The notes beneath the pieces were generated by a model. It worked only from the letters and a program-made list of their open reading frames with translations. It had not been told where the DNA came from and searched no databases. From positions 186,001-250,000 of the forward strand of contig NZ_SODU01000003.1 in assembly GCF_004366075.1 (NCBI RefSeq): a stretch of 64,000 nt of DNA. The letters run 5' to 3'. Both the position numbers and the translations under genes were made by a program. Shown piece by piece: positions 24,202 through 34,602 of the stretch. Numbering within the stretch: position 1 is the stretch's first letter; each line of letters starts with the position of its first letter. This stretch comes from Kribbella pratensis. Lineage in GTDB: Bacteria; Actinomycetota; Actinomycetes; Propionibacteriales; Kribbellaceae.

Positions 24202-25017
24202 TCAGCCTTTCAGCACAGGGATCCGCCGGATCGGCCAGCAGACCTCGGTTCGGTAGTCGGCCGGATCGGGGACGTCCCCCGGGCCGATGGGGTACAACTC
24301 ACGGATCGGTCCCGGCGCCACCTCGCAGTACTCCGCGACATGGCTGCCGAGCGCGCCGTACGTACGGTCGAAATCGGTCATCGGGCCGGCGTGCACGGCG
24401 ATCGCGAAGTAGCCGCCGGGCAGGTCGACGAGCTCGACCCCGTCGGCCGGCGGCTGGTCCGGCGCGACCGGGAGGAAGGTCACCACCTCACCCGCGTCGT
24501 CGGTGAAGAACTCGTCGCTGTACGTCGCTCCCGAGGTCGCCCGGATGTCACCGGCGACGGCGCCGAGCTTCCCGAAGGCGTACTCACACCACGGCCCGAT
24601 CTCGTCCCGCACGACGTGCCCGGTCACGCCGTACGCACGGAACGGCGGAATGAACCGGTACTGCACGTCGAGCACCGGCCGGCCGGGGGTCAGCAGTTCA
24701 CGCAGCGACGTGACGACGTCTCGCGTATGGGCGAGCTCCTGCTCCATCCGCTCGAGATGAGCGCGCAACGTCTCTTCCCGGGCCGGACCGTCGGACGCCT
24801 CGACCACCGCCCGGACGTCCGGCAGCGGCATCCGCAGTTCCCGCAGCCGCCGGATCAGCAATGCGGTATCGACCTGATCGGTCCCGTAGCGCCGATAGCC
24901 GGACGAAGCGTCGATCGCGACCGGCGCGAGCAGGCCGATGTCGTGGTAGTGGTGCAGGGTTTTCACACTCAGATGCGTCAGGCGGGAGAACTCCCCCACC
25001 GTCACCGTCGCCGTCAT
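24202..25017 (-). CDS. MerR-family regulator with GyrI-like effector domain
   Basis: 271 aa. Residues 1-70 are a MerR helix-turn-helix (VGEFSRLTHLSVKTLHHYHD, GYRRYGTDQV), then a dimerisation coiled coil (75-115), then a GyrI-like ligand-binding domain (125-271; FRAYGVTGHVV), the BmrR/TipA-like design for sensing small, often cationic or aromatic compounds. ATG 25017 follows a MerR-type operator by about 13 bp, implying a very short or absent leader and autoactivation. The VOC protein is its operon partner and may handle the same compound. Confidence 0.9.
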   Translation of the reverse strand: MTATVTVGEFSRLTHLSVKTLHHYHDIGLLAPVAIDASSGYRRYGTDQVDTALLIRRLRELRMPLPDVRAVVEASDGPAREETLRAHLERMEQELAHTRDVVTSLRELLTPGRPVLDVQYRFIPPFRAYGVTGHVVRDEIGPWCEYAFGKLGAVAGDIRATSGATYSDEFFTDDAGEVVTFLPVAPDQPPADGVELVDLPGGYFAIAVHAGPMTDFDRTYGALGSHVAEYCEVAPGPIRELYPIGPGDVPDPADYRTEVCWPIRRIPVLKG

Positions 25018-25030
25018 GCGACAAGCTTCC

Positions 25031-25051
25031 ACCCTCCGGTAGCCGGAGGGT
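25031..25051 (-). promoter_or_regulatory. MerR-type operator/promoter
   Basis: On the minus strand TTGACC runs into a perfect palindrome, ACCCTCCGG-CTA-CCGGAGGGT. MerR regulators bind such dyads inside over-long (19-20 bp) promoter spacers and untwist them; the -10 region would lie about 20 bp downstream, near AAGCTT. It lies directly before the MerR gene. Confidence 0.8.
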
Positions 25052-25108
25052 CAAACCCGAAACTGCCCGCCTGGAAGATCCAGGCGGGCAGTTGCCGTGC
25101 GAAGGGGG

Positions 25109-26479
25109 TCAGCCTCGGTAGCGGCCGATCACCTTCGAGAAGTCCCACGGGTTCTGGGAGACGCCGGAGCAGGTGTCGGCGCCGCCGCCCGTGCACGGAC
25201 GGTCGCGGTTCACCGACCAGAACGTGAACCGGGCCAGGTGGTGCTCGGACGCGTAGGACAGCATCGACTCGAAGTCCGACAGGTTGACGCGCTCACCGGC
25301 CACGTCGGTGATGCCGTTCATCGAGGAGATGCCGATCTTCCGGTACGCCGCGTCGTCGGTCAGCCCGTACGCCGCCTTGACCCGGTTCTTCAGCCCGTCG
25401 GCCGCCTGCCGGGTCAGCGTGCCCATGTTGGTCGACCCGCCGCCGAAGTCGAACGGCATGATCACCCAGCCGTCCAGGTTCAGCCCCGAGTTCGCACCCC
25501 GCTGGATCAGGTCCTGACCGTTCCCGTCCGGCCCGGACGTCGTGGTGCCGAAGGTCAGGTACGTCGCGATTCCCGGGTTGTTCTGCTCGACGATCTTGAG
25601 CGCGTCGACGACCTTCTGCCGGACGGCCGCCTGCGAGAACTCCTGGTCCTCGATGTCGACGTCGATCGCCTTCAGCGACAGCGCGTTGATCACCTTCTGG
25701 TACGCCGCCGCAAGCTCGCTCGCCGTACCGCAGCTCTGACCCAGCTTGTTGCCGGACCAGCCGCCGACCGAGACCACGACGTCACCGCCGTTGGACCGGA
25801 TCGTGTTGATCGCCTGCTGGTCGACGCCACCGGTCAGCGGCCGGTTCCCGTCCCACTGCGGGTTGCAGTACCCGTTGGACAGGATGAACGCCATCGTGAA
25901 CCACTTCACGCCGGCCGCGTTCATCACGGTCGCCGGGTTCGGCGGCTCACCCCAGCCCTGATAGAGGTACGGCGCTGCAGCCATCGGCGCACCGCCCGCC
26001 GGAGGAGGCCCGCCATCCGCGGCCGGCACGTTCCACTTCTGGTTCGCCGCACCGGTGCAGGTCCACAGCTGCAACGGCGTACTGTTCGCCGAGTTGTTGC
26101 CGGTGACATCGAGGCACTTGTTGGCCTGCGGGTTCACGAGGTCACGGCCGGACGTGTACGTCCACTGCTGCGCCGCGGACCCGTTGCACGTCCACAGCTG
26201 CACCTTCGCACCGTTGGCCACCGAGCCACCCGACACATCCAGGCACTTGCCGAGGGCCCGTAAGGTCCCGTCACTCGATCGGCTCCACTGCTGCGCAGCT
26301 GTCCCGTTGCAGTCGTACAGCTGGACCGCCGTACCGTCTGCGGAGTTGGCGCCGGCCACGTCCGCGCACTTCCCCGCGAGACCGGTGATCGTCCCGGTCG
26401 CCGCCTGTGCGGGACTCGCCATCGTCAAGAGCCCGCCGCCGAGCACGAGAGCCGCGGCGGCCGCCGCAACGCGCTTCAT
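25109..26479 (-). CDS. Secreted GH18 chitinase-like enzyme with N-terminal ricin-type lectin domain
   Basis: 456 aa. Signal peptide 1-26 (SPAQA-A), a ricin B-type (CBM13) domain at about 28-151 with QxW repeats (AAQQWS, AAQQWT, NQKW), a Pro/Gly linker (152-165) and a GH18 barrel (168-456). The barrel has the SxGG motif (237-240, SVGG) and catalytic E277 in AIDVDIEDQ. The first Asp of the consensus DxxDxDxE is Lys270, an accepted variation in some exochitinase-like branches. It would hydrolyse chitin or chitooligosaccharides outside the cell. It begins in a 4-bp ATGA overlap with the GH30 gene. Confidence 0.9.
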   Translation of the reverse strand: MKRVAAAAAALVLGGGLLTMASPAQAATGTITGLAGKCADVAGANSADGTAVQLYDCNGTAAQQWSRSSDGTLRALGKCLDVSGGSVANGAKVQLWTCNGSAAQQWTYTSGRDLVNPQANKCLDVTGNNSANSTPLQLWTCTGAANQKWNVPAADGGPPPAGGAPMAAAPYLYQGWGEPPNPATVMNAAGVKWFTMAFILSNGYCNPQWDGNRPLTGGVDQQAINTIRSNGGDVVVSVGGWSGNKLGQSCGTASELAAAYQKVINALSLKAIDVDIEDQEFSQAAVRQKVVDALKIVEQNNPGIATYLTFGTTTSGPDGNGQDLIQRGANSGLNLDGWVIMPFDFGGGSTNMGTLTRQAADGLKNRVKAAYGLTDDAAYRKIGISSMNGITDVAGERVNLSDFESMLSYASEHHLARFTFWSVNRDRPCTGGGADTCSGVSQNPWDFSKVIGRYRG

Positions 26480-28353
26480 GACACTGTCCACTTCTGGTTG
26501 GCCGCGCCGGTGCACGTCCACAGCTGCAACGGGGTGCCGTTGGCCGAGGTGTTGTTCGTGACGTCGAGACACTTGTTCGCCTGTGGATTCACCAGGTCTC
26601 TCCCACTCGTGTAGGTCCATTGCTGGGCGGCACTGCCGTTGCACGAATAGATCTGTACCTTCGCGCCGTTCGCGACGGAGCCGGCGTTGACGTCGAGGCA
26701 CTTGCCGAGGGCGCGAATCGTCCCGTCACCAGGACGGGACCACTGCTGGGCCGTCGTACCGTTGCAGTCGTACAACTGCACCGCCGTACCGTCCGCGGAG
26801 TTGGCGCCCGCGACGTCCATGCACTTGCCGGCCAGACCAGTGATCTGACCACTGGTCCCGCCACCACCACTCTGCGAGCCGGACCAGGTGAAGGTCGCCG
26901 ATGTCTTGGTCGGCAGCGTGTAGACGAACGACTGCGAGCCCCAGTTCACCCGCACGGACTGCGAGCTACCCGTGGTGTTGAAGGCGATCAGGGCCTTGGA
27001 GCCGTCCGGGTTCTTCCAGGCCACGTTCTTCACCGAGCTGTTCGCGGTCGAGTCGATCCGCAGCGCCCCCGGCTTCACGAACTTCGTCAGGTGGCCCATC
27101 GTGTAGTACTCGACGGTCTTGGTGACCTGACCGCGCTGGCTGTCGTTGCGGTGCACGGTGACGAGACCGGTGCACACGTTGCAGCCGGCGCCGACGTACG
27201 GCAGGTGGTTCTCGTCCAGGGCGATGCCCCACTTCACCCACGACTTGTCCCAGTTGCGGGTGTAGTCGATCAGGTTGTTCATGTCCTCGACCTGCTGGTT
27301 CGCGATCCACGTACCGCCGGAGTGCTCGGTCATGTACGCGTTCACGCCCGGGTACTGGTTGTGCACCTGGGTCTGCAGGTTCACGTCGCCGCCGTACCCG
27401 TGCCAGGCGATGCCACCGAAGTTCGGGTCGTTGCGCAGGGCGGCGTCCGCGATCGGGACCGAGCCGAGGTCGTTGTAGTTGCCCCAGTTGTAGTCGAGGA
27501 TCAGCACCTTCGTGGTCAGCCCGGCCGCGTGCAGCGCCGGCAGCAGGTTGTTCTTGGTGAACTCGAGCAGGCCGGAGCCGTTCCAGTTCATCGACGCGTA
27601 GCCGGTCGAGTCCGAGCCGCAGCACGTCGGTTCGTTCTGCACCGAGATGTAGTCGATGTGGTTGCCCTGGGCCTCGTTCTGCTGCAGGTACTTGACGAAG
27701 TACTGCGCGTACGTCGGTGCGTACTCCCACTTCAGCCAGCCGCGGTGGACGAAGTCGTTGTTGTCCTTCATCCAGGCCGGCGCGCTCCACGGCGAACCCA
27801 TGACTTTCAAAGCAGGGTTGAGCTGCCGGGCCTGCTTGGTGAGCGGTACGACGTCCGCGAGGTCGTGCTGGATGCTGAAGTCGTTCAGGTCGCAGCACGT
27901 GTCGTCGTACGAGTAGTTGAAGCGGGCGAGGTCGGACGCGCCCATCGGGTTCCGGACGAAGGCGAGGCCGATCCCGTTGACCGGGTCGAACAGGTCCTTC
28001 ATCACCTGGTCGCGGGTCGCGGCCGAGATCACGTTGCTGCTGTTCAGCAGCCATGCCGAACTGTCGGCGAACGACGCACCGCCGCCCTCGAAGGACTGGT
28101 ACGTCGTGTTCTCGTTGACGGTGATGGTCTGGTTCGCAGTGCCGCCGGCCGGACCGAAGTTCACCGGCGTCTGCGGCTGCAGACCGCGGGTCACGTTCTG
28201 ACCGGCCGCGTCGTTGGTGGTGGTCAGCCAGATGTTGACCTGTTCACCCGCGGCGGTCGAGCCGGCAGCGGGTGGAGCGGTACCGAAGCCGAGCCCGGCG
28301 GCGGCCACGCAGAGCGCGGCGACCGCCACCGGCAGGAGATGTTTGGCAGGCAT
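26476..28353 (-). CDS. Secreted GH30 glucanase with C-terminal ricin-type lectin domain
   Basis: 625 aa. Signal peptide about 1-32, then a GH30 catalytic barrel plus beta domain (38-490) with acid/base E241 (SVQNEP) and nucleophile E343 (MTEHSGG), a GGGG linker, and a CBM13 module (500-625) nearly identical to those in the GH18 and GH16 proteins. GH30 includes beta-1,6-glucanases, glucosylceramidases and xylanases; beta-1,6-glucanase is favoured by the company of GH16 and GH18, but this is inference. ATG 28353 has GGGAGAA upstream. It heads a two-gene operon with GH18 and is divergent from GH16. Confidence 0.9.
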   Translation of the reverse strand: MPAKHLLPVAVAALCVAAAGLGFGTAPPAAGSTAAGEQVNIWLTTTNDAAGQNVTRGLQPQTPVNFGPAGGTANQTITVNENTTYQSFEGGGASFADSSAWLLNSSNVISAATRDQVMKDLFDPVNGIGLAFVRNPMGASDLARFNYSYDDTCCDLNDFSIQHDLADVVPLTKQARQLNPALKVMGSPWSAPAWMKDNNDFVHRGWLKWEYAPTYAQYFVKYLQQNEAQGNHIDYISVQNEPTCCGSDSTGYASMNWNGSGLLEFTKNNLLPALHAAGLTTKVLILDYNWGNYNDLGSVPIADAALRNDPNFGGIAWHGYGGDVNLQTQVHNQYPGVNAYMTEHSGGTWIANQQVEDMNNLIDYTRNWDKSWVKWGIALDENHLPYVGAGCNVCTGLVTVHRNDSQRGQVTKTVEYYTMGHLTKFVKPGALRIDSTANSSVKNVAWKNPDGSKALIAFNTTGSSQSVRVNWGSQSFVYTLPTKTSATFTWSGSQSGGGGTSGQITGLAGKCMDVAGANSADGTAVQLYDCNGTTAQQWSRPGDGTIRALGKCLDVNAGSVANGAKVQIYSCNGSAAQQWTYTSGRDLVNPQANKCLDVTNNTSANGTPLQLWTCTGAANQKWTVS

Positions 28354-28533
28354 GGGGCGGTTCTCCCTTGTTGCGGTATCCCTTTAGATACGGGGAGTTC
28401 GGGGCGGTTCGAGTTGTCGGCGTCTGCCCGCGCCGCAACAGGTGGTCAGCAAGAGGTAACCATCCGTGCTGATCGCTGTCAACGCCGGAACCGAGACTTT
28501 TTTCAGATCTTTTATTTAGTCCCGGGGTTGACG

Positions 28534-28547
28534 TGGGAGCGTTCTCA
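28534..28547 (+). promoter_or_regulatory. LacI operator before the GH16 gene
   Basis: TGGGAGCGTTCTCA is a near palindrome centred on CG. It continues as CGGCACG and matches the site before the importer (32725-32745) at 19 of 21 positions. It directly follows a TTGACG -35-like box (28528-28533). It also resembles the actinobacterial CebR operator TGGGAGCGCTCCCA (12 of 14). Confidence 0.7.
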
Positions 28548-28604
28548 CGGCACGCTGCCGCCCATTCGTTGTCCTCATTCAGACGCCCCCGAAATGAGGT
28601 ACTC

Positions 28605-29831
28605 ATGAAGCGTTCCCGCTTGCTCGCGCTCGTCGCGATCGGTGCCGCACTGATCGGCACCGCCCTCCTCCAGCCCGCGGCCACCGCGCACCAGCAGGCC
28701 GCCGCGGCAACGACCGCCACGGTCTGGGAGGACAACTTCGACGGCCCGGCCGGCCAGGCCCCCGATCCCGCCAAGTGGCGGTACGACATCGGCGGCAGCG
28801 GCTGGGGCAACAACGAGATGGAGTACTACACCAACAGCACCCGCAACTCCGCGCTGGACGGCAACGGCAACCTGGTCATCACCGCCCGCCAGGAGAACGG
28901 CGGCTTCCAGTGCCACTACGGCCCGTGCCAGTACACGTCGGCGCGGTTGCTCACCGCGCAGACCTTCACCCAGACGTACGGCCGGTTCGAGGCCCGCATC
29001 AAGATCCCCCGCGGGCAAGGGATCTGGCCGGCGTTCTGGATGCTCGGCGGCGGCAACTGGCCGAACGACGGCGAGATCGACATCATGGAGAACATCGGCA
29101 AGGAGCCCGCGACCGTGCACGGCACGATCCACGGCCCCGGGTACTCCGGCGCCGGCGGGATCGGTGCCGCGTACAACCATCCGAACGGCTGGTCGTTCGC
29201 CGACGACTTCCACACGTTCGCGGTGGACTGGGCCCCGGACTCGATCACCTGGTACGTCGACGGCGTGCAGTACCAGCGCCGTACGCCGGCCGACCTGAAC
29301 GGCAACGCGTGGGTCTTCAACCACCCGTTCTTCATGATCCTGAACCTCGCGGTCGGCGGCTACTGGCCCGGCTACCCCGACGGTACGACGGTGTTCCCGC
29401 AGACCATGACCGTCGACTACGTCCGCGTCTCCACCCTCGGCAGCTCCGGCGGCACCGGCTCGCAGATCACCGGACTGGCCGGCAAGTGCCTCGACGTGGC
29501 CGGCGCAAACGCCGCTGACGGTACGGCGGTGCAGCTGTACGACTGCAACGGCACCAACGCGCAGAAGTGGAGCCGTCCGGGCGACGGCACGATCCGTGCC
29601 CTGGGCAAGTGTCTCGACGTGAACGCCGGCTCACTCACCGACGGCGCCAAGGTCCAGCTCTGGACCTGCAACGGCACCGGCGCCCAGCAATGGACCTACA
29701 CGGCCGCCCACGACCTGGTGAACCCCCAGGCCAACAAGTGCCTCGACGTCACCGGCAACAACTCCGCCAACGCAACCCCCACTCAAACCTGGACCTGCAC
29801 CGGCGCCACCAACCAGAAGTGGACGCTCTGA
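28605..29831 (+). CDS. Secreted GH16 endo-beta-1,3-glucanase with ricin-type lectin domain
   Basis: 408 aa. Signal peptide 1-35, a GH16 jelly roll (36-280) with the catalytic signature E157-I-D159-I-M-E162, the extra Met of which is typical of laminarinase-type members, and a CBM13 domain (286-408). The enzyme should cut beta-1,3-glucans (laminarin, curdlan, fungal wall glucan) outside the cell. ATG 28605 has GAGGT upstream. Expression is probably controlled by the LacI operator at 28534, shared with the Opp-type importer. A three-copy tandem repeat follows its stop. Confidence 0.93.
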   Translation: MKRSRLLALVAIGAALIGTALLQPAATAHQQAAAATTATVWEDNFDGPAGQAPDPAKWRYDIGGSGWGNNEMEYYTNSTRNSALDGNGNLVITARQENGGFQCHYGPCQYTSARLLTAQTFTQTYGRFEARIKIPRGQGIWPAFWMLGGGNWPNDGEIDIMENIGKEPATVHGTIHGPGYSGAGGIGAAYNHPNGWSFADDFHTFAVDWAPDSITWYVDGVQYQRRTPADLNGNAWVFNHPFFMILNLAVGGYWPGYPDGTTVFPQTMTVDYVRVSTLGSSGGTGSQITGLAGKCLDVAGANAADGTAVQLYDCNGTNAQKWSRPGDGTIRALGKCLDVNAGSLTDGAKVQLWTCNGTGAQQWTYTAAHDLVNPQANKCLDVTGNNSANATPTQTWTCTGATNQKWTL

Positions 29832-29881
29832 CCCACCTTCCCCACACGACCACCCCCGCCCACGCCACCGCCGGGGCCCTC

Positions 29882-30099
29882 CCCAAACCAGTTTGGGGGA
29901 AGCACACAACCACAACCGGGGAGCACAACCGCTCGATTCGGGTGGGTAAGGCTCCCCAAACCGGTTTGGGACACGCCCAACCGCGACCGGGGAGCGCTAC
30001 TGCTCGATTCGGGTGGGTGAAACTCCCCAAACCGGTTTGGGAAGGTGCGCCCAACCGGGACTGGGGAGTGCTACTGCTCGATTCGGGTGGGTGAAACTC
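29882..30099. repeat. 72-bp tandem repeat, three copies, each with a 16-bp palindrome
   Basis: Units begin at 29882, 29955 and 30026 (73, 71 and 74 bp). Each opens with CCCAAACCGGTTTGGG (first copy has one change) and later holds GCTCGATTCGGGTGGGT (29931, 30002, 30076). A decayed fourth start lies at 30100. The array fills most of the 342-bp gap between the GH16 stop and the end of the ROK gene. No coding potential, CRISPR-like spacer pattern or mobile-element gene is seen. Confidence 0.9.
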
Positions 30100-30173
30100 C
30101 CCGAACCCCCGACCAGCCTGGGCAGGGGGCCCTCGGCGACGGAACTTGATACATGAGCTTCGGCGCGGGACGA

Positions 30174-31358
30174 CTATCGCGGTAGGGGTACGGCGCCGCC
30201 GTCGCGGAGTAGGCGTACTACGGGGAGGGTCGCGGCGCCGAGGGCTACGGCGTCGCGGCCCAGTTCGCACAGGACGATGGACACCTGGGCGTACGGGCGA
30301 CGGAGGGCGTGCTTGCCCACCTCAACACGTAGCTCTTCCAGGTGCTTCTCGCCCAGCAACAGGCCCGCCCAGCCGCCGAGAACGATGCGCTCGGGGTTGA
30401 CCAGGTTGACCAGGTTCGCGAATCCCGCGGCCAGGTAGCCGATCGTGTCGTTGACGATTGTCGTCGCCGGCTCGGTCGTCGACTCCAGTAGTTCGACGAA
30501 GGCTGTCTCCTCGTCGCCGTCGGCAGTCCCGCCGGCAAGACGGTACCGGTCCAGGACGCCCTCCGCGCCGACGTACGCCTCGAGGCAACCCAAGGCGCCG
30601 CAGCGGCACTGGCGACCGCCGTACACGATCGTCATGTGGCCCCACTCGCCCGCACTGCTGCGGGCCCCGCGGTAGCTGGATCCACCGGCCACAAGGGCCG
30701 ATCCGACACCGGAACCGACCAGTGCGACGACGGCGTCGGTCGCGCCGCGGCCCGCGCCGAACCACATCTCCGCCTGACCGAGCATGTTCGCACCGTTGTC
30801 GACGTGCACCGGAATATCGGTGCCCTCGGCAAGCAGCCTGGCGAGCGGCACGGCCTCCCAGCCGAGCGTCTGCGCGTCGACGATCGCGTTGTCCTCGACC
30901 ACACCGGCGACCGCGACGCCGAGCCCGAGCACCTGCTCGGACTGGATGCCGGAGGCAGCGATCACGGTCGAAAGCCCTTCCAGTACGTGCTTCACGACCT
31001 CTTCGGGTGTCGGCGTGGCGATCGGATGGTCGGCCCGCGCCAGCACGTTCATGGCCAGGTCGAACAGTTCCACCCGGACCCGGGTCTCCCCGACCTCGGC
31101 GCCGACGACGTACCGGAATGTTGGTGCCACCCGCAACAGGACCCGCGGCCGGCCGCCCTCGGACTCGACCGAGCCGGCCTCCTCGACCACGCCCTCCGCG
31201 ATCAGTTCGGCGACCAGATTGCTGACGCTCGCGGCGCTGAGCGAGGTCCGGACGGTCAGCTCCTGGCGACTCAGCGGACCCTCGCGATAGATGCCGGTGA
31301 GGATCACCGAGCGGTTGGACCGGCGCATGTCACGCACCGTGGTCCGGCGTACTTCCAT
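30174..31358 (-). CDS. ROK-family transcriptional regulator
   Basis: 394 aa. An N-terminal winged helix (about 8-65; LSRQELTVRTSLSAASVSNLVAEL) is joined to a ROK sugar-kinase-like domain with DNGANMLGQAEMWFG and the zinc cluster CRCGALGCLEAY. ROK regulators of the NagC/Mlc/XylR type respond to sugars or sugar phosphates. ATG 31358 with GGTGAGG upstream was chosen over a GTG at 31370. It is divergent from the LacI gene and lies inside the polysaccharide block, so it may add a second input; its operator is not identified. Confidence 0.9.
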   Translation of the reverse strand: MEVRRTTVRDMRRSNRSVILTGIYREGPLSRQELTVRTSLSAASVSNLVAELIAEGVVEEAGSVESEGGRPRVLLRVAPTFRYVVGAEVGETRVRVELFDLAMNVLARADHPIATPTPEEVVKHVLEGLSTVIAASGIQSEQVLGLGVAVAGVVEDNAIVDAQTLGWEAVPLARLLAEGTDIPVHVDNGANMLGQAEMWFGAGRGATDAVVALVGSGVGSALVAGGSSYRGARSSAGEWGHMTIVYGGRQCRCGALGCLEAYVGAEGVLDRYRLAGGTADGDEETAFVELLESTTEPATTIVNDTIGYLAAGFANLVNLVNPERIVLGGWAGLLLGEKHLEELRVEVGKHALRRPYAQVSIVLCELGRDAVALGAATLPVVRLLRDGGAVPLPR

Positions 31359-31530
31359 CCTCGACCTCACCGTGGCAGAGCGCAGTGCGGCCCCGGGCAG
31401 GCCGCTCGCCCTGAGTTCATCATGCCGCCCCGCGGGACGGAAGAGCTCCCTTCTTCCAGCTCGTGAATTAAGCCGCGATTCGTTACCACTCCGTGATTGA
31501 CGGCCCGTTGCGGTAGGGGCTTTGATCTAC

Positions 31531-31554
31531 GGAACCGCTTCCGAAACCGGTTCC
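31531..31554. promoter_or_regulatory. Tandem LacI-type palindromes before the LacI gene
   Basis: GGAACCGCTTCC (31531-31542) is followed at once by GAAACCGGTTCC (31543-31554). Both are near-palindromes with a central CG, 50-73 bp before the LacI start. They differ from the GAGCG/TTCTC sites at 28534 and 32725, so they may serve another LacI/GalR protein or autoregulation. Confidence 0.45.
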
Positions 31555-31603
31555 GGATCCAATCGACGATGCAGCACCCCGACCGCCCGAGGGGAGATTC
31601 AGC

Positions 31604-32641
31604 GTGTCCATCACGATCGCCGATGTCGCGGCCCGTGCCGGAGTCAGCAAGACGACTGTGTCACGCGTCCTCAACGGCAAGGGCGAACTGGACCTGCGCA
31701 CCGCCGAACGGGTCCGGCAGGTGATCGCCGAGCTCGGCTACGTGCCGAGCGCCCGCGCGGTGGGCCTGGCCCGCGGCCGGACCCGGATCGTCGGGATGCT
31801 GGTCCCCTCGCTCACCTGGCCCTGGATGGGCGAGGTGCTGCAGGGCGCGGTCGACGTGGTCGAGAGCGAGGGCTACGGGCTGCTGCTGTTCACCTTCAAC
31901 CGGGGTGAGGAATCCATGCAGCAGTTCGCGTCCCAGGTCTCGGCGCAGTCGTTCGACGGCCTGCTGGTGATCGAGCCCGAGGGCACGCTCACCTACATCG
32001 AGCAACTCCACGCGCGTGGTCTGCCGGTCGTCCTGATCGACGACCGCGACAAGCGCCCGCAGTTCCCGTCCGTCGCCACCACGAACTACGCCGGCGGCCA
32101 GTCCGCCGCCCGGCACCTGCTGGAGCTCGGCCGTCGCCGGCCACTGGTGATCACCGGCGTCGAACGCTTCGGCTGCACCCATGAACGCCTGGACGGTTTC
32201 CGCGACACCTACGCGGAGGCCGGCATCGAGCTCGACCCGGGACTGGTGTTCGAGGGCGACTTCACCCACGAGAGCGGACGCCGCGGCGTCCAGCACGCGC
32301 TCGACGAGCGACTCGAGTTCGACGCGGTCTTCGCCCACAACGACCTCTCCGCCGGCGGTGCCATCCAGGCCGTCCGGGAGACCGGGCGGAACGTGCCGAA
32401 CGACGTGTCGGTGGTCGGGTTCGACGACATCCCGTACGCCGAGCACACCGAGCCGCCGCTGACCACGGTGCATCAGCCGATGCGCCAGATGGGTCAGGCC
32501 GCGGCCCGGATGCTGATGACCCACTTCGGCGGCACCCCGCTGCCGGAGGAACCCCAAGTGCTGCCGACGACCCTCATCGTCCGCAGCTCCACCGCCCCGA
32601 AGGCCCGGACCAGACCCGCCCCCCAGACCCGGTCCCACTAA
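31604..32641 (+). CDS. LacI-family regulator of the beta-glucan genes
   Basis: 345 aa. LacI helix-turn-helix and hinge at 1-60 (TIADVAARAGVSKTTVSRVL, LGYVPSARAVGLARG) and a periplasmic-binding-protein-like sugar domain (about 62-330, with FDAVFAHNDLSAGGA and VSVVGFDDIPYAEHT). Start GTG 31604 has GGGGAG 8 nt upstream. It sits directly before the Opp-type importer, whose promoter region holds an operator also found before the GH16 gene; control of both by this repressor, with a glucan oligosaccharide as inducer, is inference. Confidence 0.92.
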   Translation: MSITIADVAARAGVSKTTVSRVLNGKGELDLRTAERVRQVIAELGYVPSARAVGLARGRTRIVGMLVPSLTWPWMGEVLQGAVDVVESEGYGLLLFTFNRGEESMQQFASQVSAQSFDGLLVIEPEGTLTYIEQLHARGLPVVLIDDRDKRPQFPSVATTNYAGGQSAARHLLELGRRRPLVITGVERFGCTHERLDGFRDTYAEAGIELDPGLVFEGDFTHESGRRGVQHALDERLEFDAVFAHNDLSAGGAIQAVRETGRNVPNDVSVVGFDDIPYAEHTEPPLTTVHQPMRQMGQAAARMLMTHFGGTPLPEEPQVLPTTLIVRSSTAPKARTRPAPQTRSH

Positions 32642-32724
32642 GGCTCCGGTGGCGGGGCAGCTGCCCCTGTCCCGCCGCCGGCGTACCCCTCGATATCGAT
32701 CCGTTAAGGCGTCCGCTCTTCCCA

Positions 32725-32738
32725 TGAGAGCGTTCTCA
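32725..32738 (+). promoter_or_regulatory. LacI operator before the Opp-type importer operon
   Basis: TGAGAGCGTTCTCA is palindromic except for one pair and lies 68 bp before the binding-protein ATG. With its flank CGCCACG it matches the site before the GH16 gene at 19 of 21 positions. The rest of 32642-32805 shows no gene. Confidence 0.75.
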
Positions 32739-32805
32739 CGCCACGATGCAGTCGCTCTCCCGGCTCAGGGGAGAGCATCCGCCAACAGATTCACAGGAGG
32801 AACCG

Positions 32806-34497
<1,692 letters not shown>

Positions 34498-34602
34498 TTC
34501 GGACCGCGGCGCCGGAGGGCCTCCTCCGGCGCCGCGGACCCACCACCTACATCCGGCGAGCGCAGCCAGGCGGCGAGCGCAGCGAGCCGTGATTGGAGTC
34601 TC

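Noticed and set aside
25031..25051. A terminator for the MerR/VOC operon or the chitinase gene
   Set aside because: The palindrome lies upstream of the MerR gene within a TTGACC promoter spacer, the standard MerR operator position.
26620..28608. A 662-codon plus-strand frame
   Set aside because: Antisense shadow of the GH30 gene, whose catalytic residues and signal peptide are intact.
29882..30099. A CRISPR array
   Set aside because: The units are 71-74 bp and similar over most of their length, with no short repeat/unique spacer pattern and no cas genes nearby.
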